A stretch of DNA of 25,828 nt from QQUD01 sp039029915. Its GTDB lineage: Bacteria > Chloroflexota > Anaerolineae > Promineifilales > Promineifilaceae. Where the stretch lies: the NCBI GenBank assembly GCA_039029915.1, contig JBCCFD010000056.1, forward strand, positions 1-25,828, read 5' to 3'. Below the pieces are notes generated by a model that saw nothing but the letters and a program-made list of their open reading frames with translations, was not told the origin of the DNA and ran no database searches. The translations under genes were made by a program, and so were the position numbers. Numbering within the stretch: position 1 is the first letter of the stretch; each line of letters starts with the position of its first letter. This document shows positions 6,610-13,462 of the stretch, one piece after another.

Positions 6610-8859
6610 ATGGATATTCGTTTTAGTCACAAACACCCCTCCATACGACTCGGTTGGAAGCAGAGTTCAGTTGTTCTATTCGTGTTAGTCAGTTTAGGGC
6701 TAAATATATGGGCAGGTATGGCAATTTTTCAACAACCCTGCCGCGCTAATTCACAAATTTTTGCCCAATGTCCTTCCTTGATCAACGATACGATCCCTTT
6801 ATTAATTGGTCTGGGTTTTTTGGGGGCAAGTCTTTGTATCTGGTTTGCCAAAGAACAGGTTTTGACAAAAGAGACCTTTATTTTTGTCTCAGCCACCTTA
6901 GCAACAGGTAAGTTAGGTGCTTTAGGAAGTGATCTGGGTAGCCGTTTATTTTATGTGTTTTTGGCTGGGTTAGCTCCAGCAATATTTTTGTTTCACTTCA
7001 CCTTTTTTGAAAAACCTTTAAAGCGGTTTGGATCAACAATTTTTACCTTATTAACCCTCTTAGCCTCAATTATAGCAACACCATTTTTATTTTGGTCAAT
7101 GGAACAGCTAATACAGCTTGGCTGGTTTAACAATTTGCGTCTACTCACCCGTTTAACCTTTTTGTTGTCGGTCTTTTTTTCAATTTTATTTCTGATTTTA
7201 TCTTACCAAAGCAGTTCATTGCCAGTGCCCCGTCGCAGAATTCGTCTCATTTTGTTAGGTACTATTTTGGCTGTTGCTCCTGTACTTTTGCTGTCCGTTT
7301 TGCCAGACACTTTGGGGGCTTCCATGTTTGTCCCCTATGTCTTTACGTTCCCTTGGCTTATCCTTTTACCTCTATCGTACCTTTATTTGCTATTCCAACA
7401 TCGTTTAACACGCGCCGAGCTTGTGCTCAATCGAGCGGTTGTTTTCTACCTACTTGCAATATCAATTTTAGCCATCTACTTGCTCATCATTTCCATTGTC
7501 CAAAGTTTGACTATCGAGCCAGAACGCATACTGCTTGCAAACGCCTTTGTAAGCGTTGTCTTAGCCCTTCTCTTCACCCCTTTTCAAAAAGGAGCTGGTC
7601 ATCTGACAAATTGGTTTTGGTACGGTGAAAAAATTTATCATGCGAAACTTGTTGGCAAGCTTTCGCGCTCACTCTCATTAGCTTTAGATAGAGAAACTTT
7701 TCGGCATCTTCTTGTTGATGAATTTTGTCCTGCCTTACGTCTAACAAAATTTGCTCTACTTCTTAAAGGGCAAGATGAAAATTTTCAGCTTCTTGATCAA
7801 ATTGGCTTAAAGTTACCTCAAGGAGTGTCACCGAACTTTTTAGTGTCTAGCCCATTTATAAAGCTATTGGCACTGTCTGTAAAACCCTTGTCTCGTATCG
7901 AGATCAAAAAAACGCTGGACGATTCTGAGATCAGTTTAGAAGAAAAATATGCTTTGGATTGCATTGATTTTACTTGGTGGGTGCCTCTTGTTTCCGGTGG
8001 TGCATTGCAAGGGTTACTGCTTATAACAGAACGATCAGGAGGAGACTTCTTTACCTATGAAGAGCTCCGCATTTTAACAGTGGTAAGCCAGCAGTCGGGC
8101 ATCGCAGCACACAATGTGCGCCTTATGGAACAAGTTCGAGCAGGGCGTGAAGAGCTTGGGATTGCACATCAGCAGTTGCTGGCGACAAATGAACGAGAGC
8201 AAAAACGATTAGCAAATGAGTTGCATGATGTCATAATCCAACAGCTCCTCGGCATAAGTTACCAATTACTGGAAAATGAGCGCTTGTTAAGCGACGGTAA
8301 AGACCACTCCTTGCTCTCTCTAAATGAACAACCGTTTGCATTCCCATTGGCTCATATTCGACAAGAAATTTTGGGCACTGTGACGCAATTGCGCGGTGTT
8401 ATTGGCACCTTGCGTCCCGCGGGTTTAGAGGAGTTGGGATTGACCCATACCTTAGAGGGGTATATTGCCCGCCTTGCCCGTGAACAAGAAGGGCAACCCC
8501 CTGAATTTGTAGTGGAATTAGCCCCGGTCGGATCAGAGCTTTCTACTGAACTAGCTATTACTATATTTCGAATAGTACAAGAATCAGTTCGTAATACGCT
8601 TAAACATGCCCAAGCTCGGTGTGTGACAATTCGACTGATCTCTTTAGAAGGTGGCATAAAGCTGTTAATTAGTGATGATGGCTGTGGCTTTTGGGTGCCA
8701 TCGCGGTTAAGTGAGCTGACTAAAAATGATCATTATGGCTTGGTTGGCATGGCTGAACGTGTAAGTTGGGCCGATGGGAAATTAGATATTCATTCAGTTC
8801 TTGGTCAAGGAACTGAAATCCGAGTCTTTATCCCATTTAAGGCCGTTCCCGACTTCTAA
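6610..8859 (+). CDS. Polytopic sensor histidine kinase, ComP/NarX type (HisKA_3)
   Basis: A 749-residue membrane kinase. The first ~330 residues contain about ten hydrophobic segments, the topology known for ComP. A cytoplasmic GAF-like linker follows (roughly 345-500, with WWVPLVSGGALQGLLLI). The HisKA_3 dimerisation domain carries the phosphoacceptor His539 in LANELHDVIIQQLLG. The HATPase_c domain has the N box (QESVRNTLKHA) and ATP lid (SDDGCGFWVP ... YGLVGMAERV). The segment LNRAVVFYLLAIS before the last helices resembles the corresponding ComP region. It lies 9 nt behind the polyprenyl synthetase and ahead of a LuxR-type regulator, matching the ComQ-(X)-P-A gene order, so a prenylated peptide is the most likely ligand (inference). 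A GC-rich hairpin starts within its last codons. Confidence 0.88.
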   Translation: MDIRFSHKHPSIRLGWKQSSVVLFVLVSLGLNIWAGMAIFQQPCRANSQIFAQCPSLINDTIPLLIGLGFLGASLCIWFAKEQVLTKETFIFVSATLATGKLGALGSDLGSRLFYVFLAGLAPAIFLFHFTFFEKPLKRFGSTIFTLLTLLASIIATPFLFWSMEQLIQLGWFNNLRLLTRLTFLLSVFFSILFLILSYQSSSLPVPRRRIRLILLGTILAVAPVLLLSVLPDTLGASMFVPYVFTFPWLILLPLSYLYLLFQHRLTRAELVLNRAVVFYLLAISILAIYLLIISIVQSLTIEPERILLANAFVSVVLALLFTPFQKGAGHLTNWFWYGEKIYHAKLVGKLSRSLSLALDRETFRHLLVDEFCPALRLTKFALLLKGQDENFQLLDQIGLKLPQGVSPNFLVSSPFIKLLALSVKPLSRIEIKKTLDDSEISLEEKYALDCIDFTWWVPLVSGGALQGLLLITERSGGDFFTYEELRILTVVSQQSGIAAHNVRLMEQVRAGREELGIAHQQLLATNEREQKRLANELHDVIIQQLLGISYQLLENERLLSDGKDHSLLSLNEQPFAFPLAHIRQEILGTVTQLRGVIGTLRPAGLEELGLTHTLEGYIARLAREQEGQPPEFVVELAPVGSELSTELAITIFRIVQESVRNTLKHAQARCVTIRLISLEGGIKLLISDDGCGFWVPSRLSELTKNDHYGLVGMAERVSWADGKLDIHSVLGQGTEIRVFIPFKAVPDF

Positions 8860-8887
8860 TTATCCAAAATTAAGTTCGAGAACGGCC
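8841..8887 (+). terminator. GC-rich hairpin between kinase and regulator (weak terminator or attenuator)
   Basis: GGCCGTTCCCGA (8841-8852) pairs with TCGAGAACGGCC (8876-8887) apart from one C/A mismatch, with about 23 nt between the arms including the kinase stop codon. It is followed by CTCGTATTTTGAC, a poor U-tract. It may reduce rather than stop transcription into the regulator gene, which lies 230 nt after the kinase. Confidence 0.45.
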
Positions 8888-9089
8888 CTCGTATTTTGAC
8901 AAACTTCTTTTGCTGGACTAATAGCTCCAAATTGTTAGTCAAAACCTCAGGTTCTACCGTGGTTTGCTATCCGGCAATCTTTGTGGGGAGGAACGCCAGC
9001 CATTGGCAAGACGCCCATTAAATAGAATGTTTATATGAATGGGATATTTGTTTTTGCCATAGTACTTATTAGTTAAAAAAGGAAGGGGC

Positions 9090-9749
9090 ATGATGAACAG
9101 AAATCAATTAACGGCCGTTCAAACGATCCAAGTTCTTCTTGCAGACGATCACCCTTTAATAAGGGCTGGGATTCGTACTGTTCTTGAAGGCGAGGCTGAT
9201 TTTGAGGTGATAGGGGAGGCAACAAATGGTTTTGAAGTAAAACGGCTTTCACAAGCCCTCCAGCCAGATGTTGTTTTGCTTGATTTAAAAATGCCCAAGT
9301 TTGTTCCCATTGAAACCGTTTACTTTCTCCAAGAACAGTGCCCTGATACAAAACTGGCGATACTGACTGCTTATGATGATGATGTTTATGTCCGTAGCTT
9401 GGTTGGCGTTGGGGTTGATGCATATATTCTCAAAGATGAAGCGACAAAAGTTGTAGCAGATGTCATTCGTGTACTTCTACATGGAGGAAAGTGGTACAGT
9501 CGTGGTGTTGTAGAAACATTAGCCTCTACTCCCAAAGTGCAACAGAAAATTCCCAACCTAACTCAGCGAGAAAGACAAATTCTTGAATTGATTGTTTGTG
9601 GATTTAGCGATAAACATATAGCTTGTGAGCTTAATTTAGCTATACAAACTGTACGAAACTATACCAGCCGACTTTATTCCAAACTGGATGTGCAGTCACG
9701 AACCCAAGCAATTCTTTGGGCTCGAAAATACCATGTCATTGTTAAGTAA
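9090..9749 (+). CDS. NarL/FixJ (LuxR-type) response regulator, ComA-like
   Basis: A 219-residue regulator with a receiver domain (acidic pair D19-D20, phosphoacceptor Asp65 in VLLDLKMP, switch Thr in AILTAYDDD, Lys in YILKDEA) and a C-terminal LuxR helix-turn-helix (LTQRERQILELIVCGFSDKHIACEL, then AIQTVRNYTSRLYSKL). The ATG at 9090 follows a strong ribosome-binding site (GGAAGGGG); the second ATG at 9093 is equally possible. It is the natural partner of the HisKA_3 kinase upstream and sits in the ComA position. The first copy of the dispersed hairpin after this operon begins in its last codons (9742). Likely targets are the small peptide gene at 10061 and the biosynthetic operon from 10890, but no ComA box of the B. 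subtilis kind was found. Confidence 0.9.
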   Translation: MMNRNQLTAVQTIQVLLADDHPLIRAGIRTVLEGEADFEVIGEATNGFEVKRLSQALQPDVVLLDLKMPKFVPIETVYFLQEQCPDTKLAILTAYDDDVYVRSLVGVGVDAYILKDEATKVVADVIRVLLHGGKWYSRGVVETLASTPKVQQKIPNLTQRERQILELIVCGFSDKHIACELNLAIQTVRNYTSRLYSKLDVQSRTQAILWARKYHVIVK

Positions 9750-9853
9750 TTCTTAACAAATATCTTGATTACCCTAATGCAAAATGAAAATAAATTTAAG
9801 AAGAACAAAAGCTCAAATGGGCGATTTTATTTCAAGATACTTTTGTTCCCCAC
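9742..9853. repeat. Dispersed hairpin element, copy B
   Basis: It starts inside the last codon of the response regulator (TTAAGTAATT at 9742-9751 includes its TAA) and continues with AACAAATATCTTGA and AATGAAAAT, as in copy A. The stem is GAACAAAAG (9803-9811) with CTTTTGTTC (9840-9848) around 28 nt; AGATAC precedes the right arm in both copies A and B. It lies 208 nt upstream of the 66-aa peptide gene. As copies A and B follow unrelated genes yet agree over about 110 nt, the element seems to be a discrete unit. Confidence 0.65.
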
Positions 9854-10060
9854 ATAAAGGATATGCTCGATGAAAAACAAGTTTGGCGCACGCGCCCCAC
9901 CTATGTGAACGGAACGATGTATTATCTAGACCGAGTTATGATCAGACTCCTTTGATTGTTTAGGTAAATCAAAAAATAAAATTTCAAAGCCGCTGTGGTT
10001 AATATGATTTACTTATGAAAGAGATTTGTTTAAAAATATTTAAGTTTACAGGAGAAAACA
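9854..10060 (+). promoter_or_regulatory. Leader region of the small peptide gene
   Basis: Between hairpin copy B and the 66-aa gene there is one 27-codon ORF (ATG 9863 to TGA, MLDEKQVWRTRPTYVNG...) with no convincing function, a small GC-rich palindrome GGCGCACGCGCC (9885-9896), and AT-rich sequence from about 9965 onward that should contain the promoter. No single -35/-10 pair is clear enough to assign. Confidence 0.3.
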
Positions 10061-10261
10061 ATGAACAACTTAGCTCATTTCATTCATTCAAACATTAGTA
10101 ATAATCAAGGAGATGATAGAGTAACACTTTCTAATTCGGAAATCAAAGCGTTAGCAGATTTGCAATCTTTACTTGCTCTACCTCCTCATGAAGTCGCAAA
10201 GAGGCTTCGTACGATTGCTTATCCTGCTGACTGGCCTGTTCAGTTGCCACCGATTCAATAA
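10061..10261 (+). CDS. Small peptide, candidate ComX-like prenylated pheromone precursor
   Basis: A 66-residue ORF with a very good ribosome-binding site (AGGAG 10050-10054, 6 nt before ATG). It has no signal peptide, no Cys and no membrane helix. Residues 24-52 look helical (SEIKALADLQSLLALPPHEVAKRL). The C-terminus, YPADWPVQLPPIQ, carries the only Trp of the protein at position 58. ComX precursors are of similar size (about 55 aa), lack a signal peptide, and are prenylated by ComQ on a single Trp in the C-terminal ten or so residues. The gene follows a ComQ-, ComP- and ComA-like set and is closed by an intrinsic terminator, so it is transcribed as its own unit. The role is inferred from position and shape; no sequence family is recognised. 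An unrelated regulator or a second RiPP precursor are alternatives. Confidence 0.6.
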   Translation: MNNLAHFIHSNISNNQGDDRVTLSNSEIKALADLQSLLALPPHEVAKRLRTIAYPADWPVQLPPIQ

Positions 10262-10385
10262 GTTTTGTAAGCTCACTTTGATACGGTATTGGCAAACAGG
10301 ATTGAAGTAGCCAATTGACACAAAATATGAATCATGCCGAATTTTGACTCAAAAAGAAACATGAGGCATCCCAAAAATTGACTTA

Positions 10386-10420
10386 AAAAAGAGGCCTAGC
10401 GACTAGCTAGGCCTCTTTTT
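10386..10420 (+). terminator. Strong intrinsic terminator after the 66-aa peptide gene
   Basis: AAAAAGAGGCCTAGC (10386-10400) is an exact reverse complement of GCTAGGCCTCTTTTT (10406-10420), with the 5-nt loop GACTA. A GC-rich core with flanking A- and T-tracts makes it a textbook Rho-independent terminator and, by symmetry, possibly bidirectional. It separates the small peptide unit from the biosynthetic operon that starts at 10890. Confidence 0.9.
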
Positions 10421-10889
10421 GGAAAAGGGAAATCAGCACCTCCAAAATCCCTTCACCACAAAGTCAAAAAGAGAAAAAGATTTCCTATGAATAAGTATCC
10501 AGAACTAACGCAAACGAAGCAAGGCAAACAAGACGTTTGCAATTTTTTAGCAGAATAACTCGTCCTCTTCTTGAATCTTTCCTGCCTCCATTCGCTCTTG
10601 GCTTCTTAGCTACTTTTGCCATGGAACCGGAAATAGGCACCAAATGACTTTGATGCTTATTTATCGGCCTCGTTCTGCTTTAAGTCGTTTTTGCCTCTCT
10701 GCCACCTTTCTCTTCAATTCCATAGATTTTTTGCGGCACTCATGTTTTATGTCAGCTTCATTTAGAAAGTACTTTTGTACCTATTCGTTGAGTACTTACA
10801 TATCTATTCTAAACCTTGGGGAAACATTATGATGCTAACGTGGTGGGGATAGGTAAAGGGAAAGAAATCGTTATATTAGGAGAATGTAA
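10421..10889 (+). promoter_or_regulatory. Intergenic control region before the biosynthetic operon
   Basis: About 470 nt without a convincing gene. It has a second, weaker hairpin, GCAAACG (10510-10516) with CGTTTGC (10534-10540), followed by AATTTTTT. An inverted repeat AAGTACT (10767-10773) / AGTACTT (10791-10797) lies about 95 nt before the first synthetase and is a candidate operator. The ribosome-binding site AGGAG (10878-10882) sits 7 nt before the GTG start at 10890. Short open frames on both strands here have no recognisable content. The main promoter of the RiPP operon is expected in this stretch. Confidence 0.45.
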
Positions 10890-12905
10890 GTGAGCGGAAT
10901 TGCGGCAATTTTGCAACCTAATGGTCAGCATGTTGAGCCGACCCATATTAATGGGCTTATACAGGCTTTAGCTTGGCGCGGCTTTGACCAACAAAAGGTT
11001 TGGAAATCAGAAAATATTGCCATGGGTGCAGTACAACTTTGGACAACACCAGAGGATTGGGGGATTCCACAACCTCTGGTTACACCTCAGGGGGACTGTA
11101 TTATCATTGATGGCAGATTTGATAATCGTTCAGAGTTAATACAAGCACTTAAAATCCCTCAATTTGATTCCGAAACGATGACAAATGCAGATCTACTTTG
11201 GATTGCCTATAAAAAGTGGGGTAATACCTGTTTAGATCATTTCGCGGGGGCGTTCGCTTTTGTGATATGGGATGCATCAGAGCGTATTTTATTGGCTGGA
11301 CGCGATCCTTTGGGGTTGCGCTCATTTTTCTATTTCTGGAACGGCCGTAATTTTTATAGCGCTTCAACCCTTCACGCCTTGCGTAGTTTGCCAATTCTCG
11401 AACCCACCTTAAACAAAGAATATATATGGGATTATCTCTCTACGACATTTATTGGGTCATTTGATCCTGAAGCAACCCCCTTTAAACAAATCAAGCGTCT
11501 CCCTGCAGGGCACTTCTTACAAATAACCGATTCAGGTTTAGAAGTAAAGCGCTATTGGAAGCCTTGGAACCTCACACCACTAAATTATAAAACTGATGCC
11601 GAGTATAGAGAGCATTTTTCCGCTCTGTTTGATGAGATCATAACAGCCCAAAGTCGGGCGATTGGCCCGATTGGCACTGCGTTTAGTGGTGGTTTGGACT
11701 CCTCAGCTGTTGTTTGTGCCTTGAAAGAGTTGGAGCGTAAAGGGGTAATTCCCGCTCAGGAGCTGCACACATTTACAATGCTAATGAATCAAGCAGTTCG
11801 TCAACATGCTGGACCTATTGTGCACCAACCTAATTTAGACGCGATGAGCGAGAAATACGACGTGACTGTTCATAAGGTCGAAAGTGACCAATGGATACCC
11901 ATGCTCGAAGAGTTGCCTTACCGTGGTCGGGTTCCACAGGATGAACCCTTTGCTATTCTGGTTCGTCCTTATCGCAATATGGGGTTTACGATCAAACAAA
12001 TTTGCCCCGATATTAGAGTGCTTTTGACGGGATTAGGTGCTGACGAGGGCTTAGACAGCAATATGTTTTTTGTTGTAGATTGGCTTCGTAAGGGACGTGT
12101 GCGCGAAGCGCTGGACATTGCCAAACGGGTCTCATCATTCATGCCTATCGGACCTTATCAACTCTTATACACGCTTTCGTTGGCTGGGTTAGGGTCACGG
12201 TCACTTGCTCATCGCCTAAACAAAAAATATAGTGACTACTTTTGGGATGCCACGCTCGGATTTCGATATCACATTCGGATTCCTCAATGGCTCCCAAATC
12301 AAACAAGCCTAGCGCAACGCGCACTGAACAGAACGCATTTAATTCCGAAAAATTTTAGGTCAATTGCTACGCAAGCCTCTTTTGAACGCAATATTTTGCT
12401 AATGGGAGACAATGTTCGCTTATATGACGATCAATATATTGGCACGGCGGCTGGACTTGAAATGAGACACCCTTTCTATGATCGTCGGTTGATTGAGTTT
12501 TTCTTACGCTTACCCCCTAATCAGAAGATTGATCAATACGGTAGTAATAAGCATGTCTTACGCCAGACTCTGGGCAAGATTGTGCCAAAGCCTGCTACGA
12601 AAACAACCGACGAACATGGTGAGGGCTTTTTCTATGTTTACAAAGAGAGTCTAAGAAGAGATTGGGCAAAGTATGAGAGCCTATTTAAAGAGTCGAGAGC
12701 CGCTGAGGCAGGATTTATCGACAGCAAACAGTTTTTACACTCTTTGGAAGAGTCATCTGGACGGAACGCCACTTCATTTAGTACGGCCATCACCTCAACG
12801 CTAGCTTTGGAATTCTGGTTAAGGGAGCTCGAAGAGGCTGTTCCACCAGCCCCACAATCTAAATTAGCGGCAGAGCTTGAGGTTTTGACAAACAGCCCGC
12901 ATTAA
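10890..12905 (+). CDS. Asparagine synthetase-like macrolactam synthetase (lasso C-type), copy 1
   Basis: A 671-residue homologue of class B asparagine synthetase. The N-terminal class II glutaminase-like domain starts MSGIAAIL; the catalytic Cys2 of true asparagine synthetases is Ser, so it should not hydrolyse glutamine. The C-terminal synthetase domain has the pyrophosphate loop SGGLDSS (266-272) and the acidic motif GLGADE (381-386). Lasso peptide C proteins have this layout: they adenylate the side-chain carboxylate of Asp or Glu at core position 7-9 and let the Gly1 amine attack it. Start GTG 10890 is fixed by an AGGAG site and the MSGI start shared with the second copy. It lies 69 nt before a lasso-type protease gene. 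A hydrolysing or amidating role in another RiPP step cannot be excluded. Confidence 0.88.
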   Translation: MSGIAAILQPNGQHVEPTHINGLIQALAWRGFDQQKVWKSENIAMGAVQLWTTPEDWGIPQPLVTPQGDCIIIDGRFDNRSELIQALKIPQFDSETMTNADLLWIAYKKWGNTCLDHFAGAFAFVIWDASERILLAGRDPLGLRSFFYFWNGRNFYSASTLHALRSLPILEPTLNKEYIWDYLSTTFIGSFDPEATPFKQIKRLPAGHFLQITDSGLEVKRYWKPWNLTPLNYKTDAEYREHFSALFDEIITAQSRAIGPIGTAFSGGLDSSAVVCALKELERKGVIPAQELHTFTMLMNQAVRQHAGPIVHQPNLDAMSEKYDVTVHKVESDQWIPMLEELPYRGRVPQDEPFAILVRPYRNMGFTIKQICPDIRVLLTGLGADEGLDSNMFFVVDWLRKGRVREALDIAKRVSSFMPIGPYQLLYTLSLAGLGSRSLAHRLNKKYSDYFWDATLGFRYHIRIPQWLPNQTSLAQRALNRTHLIPKNFRSIATQASFERNILLMGDNVRLYDDQYIGTAAGLEMRHPFYDRRLIEFFLRLPPNQKIDQYGSNKHVLRQTLGKIVPKPATKTTDEHGEGFFYVYKESLRRDWAKYESLFKESRAAEAGFIDSKQFLHSLEESSGRNATSFSTAITSTLALEFWLRELEEAVPPAPQSKLAAELEVLTNSPH

Positions 12906-12974
12906 TTTATCCGATTTACCAGTCAAACCTTTCAAGCCCTGTTTGTCGCAACAGTCATCAGAAAAGGAATCCTT

Positions 12975-13415
12975 ATGCGTTCAGAAACAGTTTCTTTATC
13001 CCGTATAAATTCATTCTGGAAATCAATTTATTTTGTGGAGATGATCTTATTATATTTTTTGGTGGCCATTCGACTACGCCGATATAGCTTAAAAAAAGCA
13101 GTTGATTTGTGTACCAAATTACGGCCGTTAACCTCTCTCCCAAATGGCCTATCCACCGATGAATTTGTCTTTTTTACGCGGGATTTGGCACGCTCAGTCA
13201 TCAGATGGCATCTGCTTTCGCCTAGCTGTATTCCAGACTCCTTATTGGTCTGTTGGTTCTTAGCCCGGCGAGGTATTAAAGCTGAATTTGTCATCATTGT
13301 GCGCAATTTTCCTTTTATGGCTCACGCCCAAGCGTTCTGGAACGATGCTCTCCTCACAGACCCCCCTCCGGATTGGACTATCCCCGGTAAATTTACCACG
13401 TTGATGCGTAAATAA
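12975..13415 (+). CDS. Lasso peptide B2-type leader protease (transglutaminase-like Cys protease)
   Basis: A 146-residue protein of the Transglut_core3 family (PF13471) that removes the leader peptide in lasso biosynthesis. Cys85 lies in the family's 'CLxRSLxLxxLLxRRG' segment (here CIPDSLLVCWFLARRG), and His117 in the 'PFxAHAWV' segment (PFMAHAQAFW); Asp124 or Asp129 would complete the triad. The N-terminal 60 residues have a hydrophobic stretch (MILLYFLVAI) that often precedes the catalytic part of B2 proteins. An AAGGA site precedes ATG 12975. The protein lacks the N-terminal RRE domain of fused B proteins, so it depends on a separate B1-like protein, most likely the PqqD homologue at 19621. 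The gene sits between the two synthetases, 47 nt before the second. Confidence 0.9.
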   Translation: MRSETVSLSRINSFWKSIYFVEMILLYFLVAIRLRRYSLKKAVDLCTKLRPLTSLPNGLSTDEFVFFTRDLARSVIRWHLLSPSCIPDSLLVCWFLARRGIKAEFVIIVRNFPFMAHAQAFWNDALLTDPPPDWTIPGKFTTLMRK

Positions 13416-13462
13416 TTAATAAACACACTCACTCTTTTATTCCTCACATACGGAGATGACCC

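Noticed and set aside
5578..9749. ComA box of the B. subtilis type (TTGCGG-N4-CCGCAA)
   Set aside because: No match was found upstream of 10061 or 10890; if a ComA-like regulator acts there, its site must differ.
10650..10770. Minus-strand Lys/Arg-rich short frame (ends KRLKAERGR)
   Set aside because: It is only about 39 codons long, with no start codon at a sensible place and no family match; reported only as possible debris.
10644..10832. 62-aa ORF upstream of the first synthetase
   Set aside because: No ribosome-binding site, no recognisable motif, irregular composition rich in Ser, Phe and Leu; probably chance.
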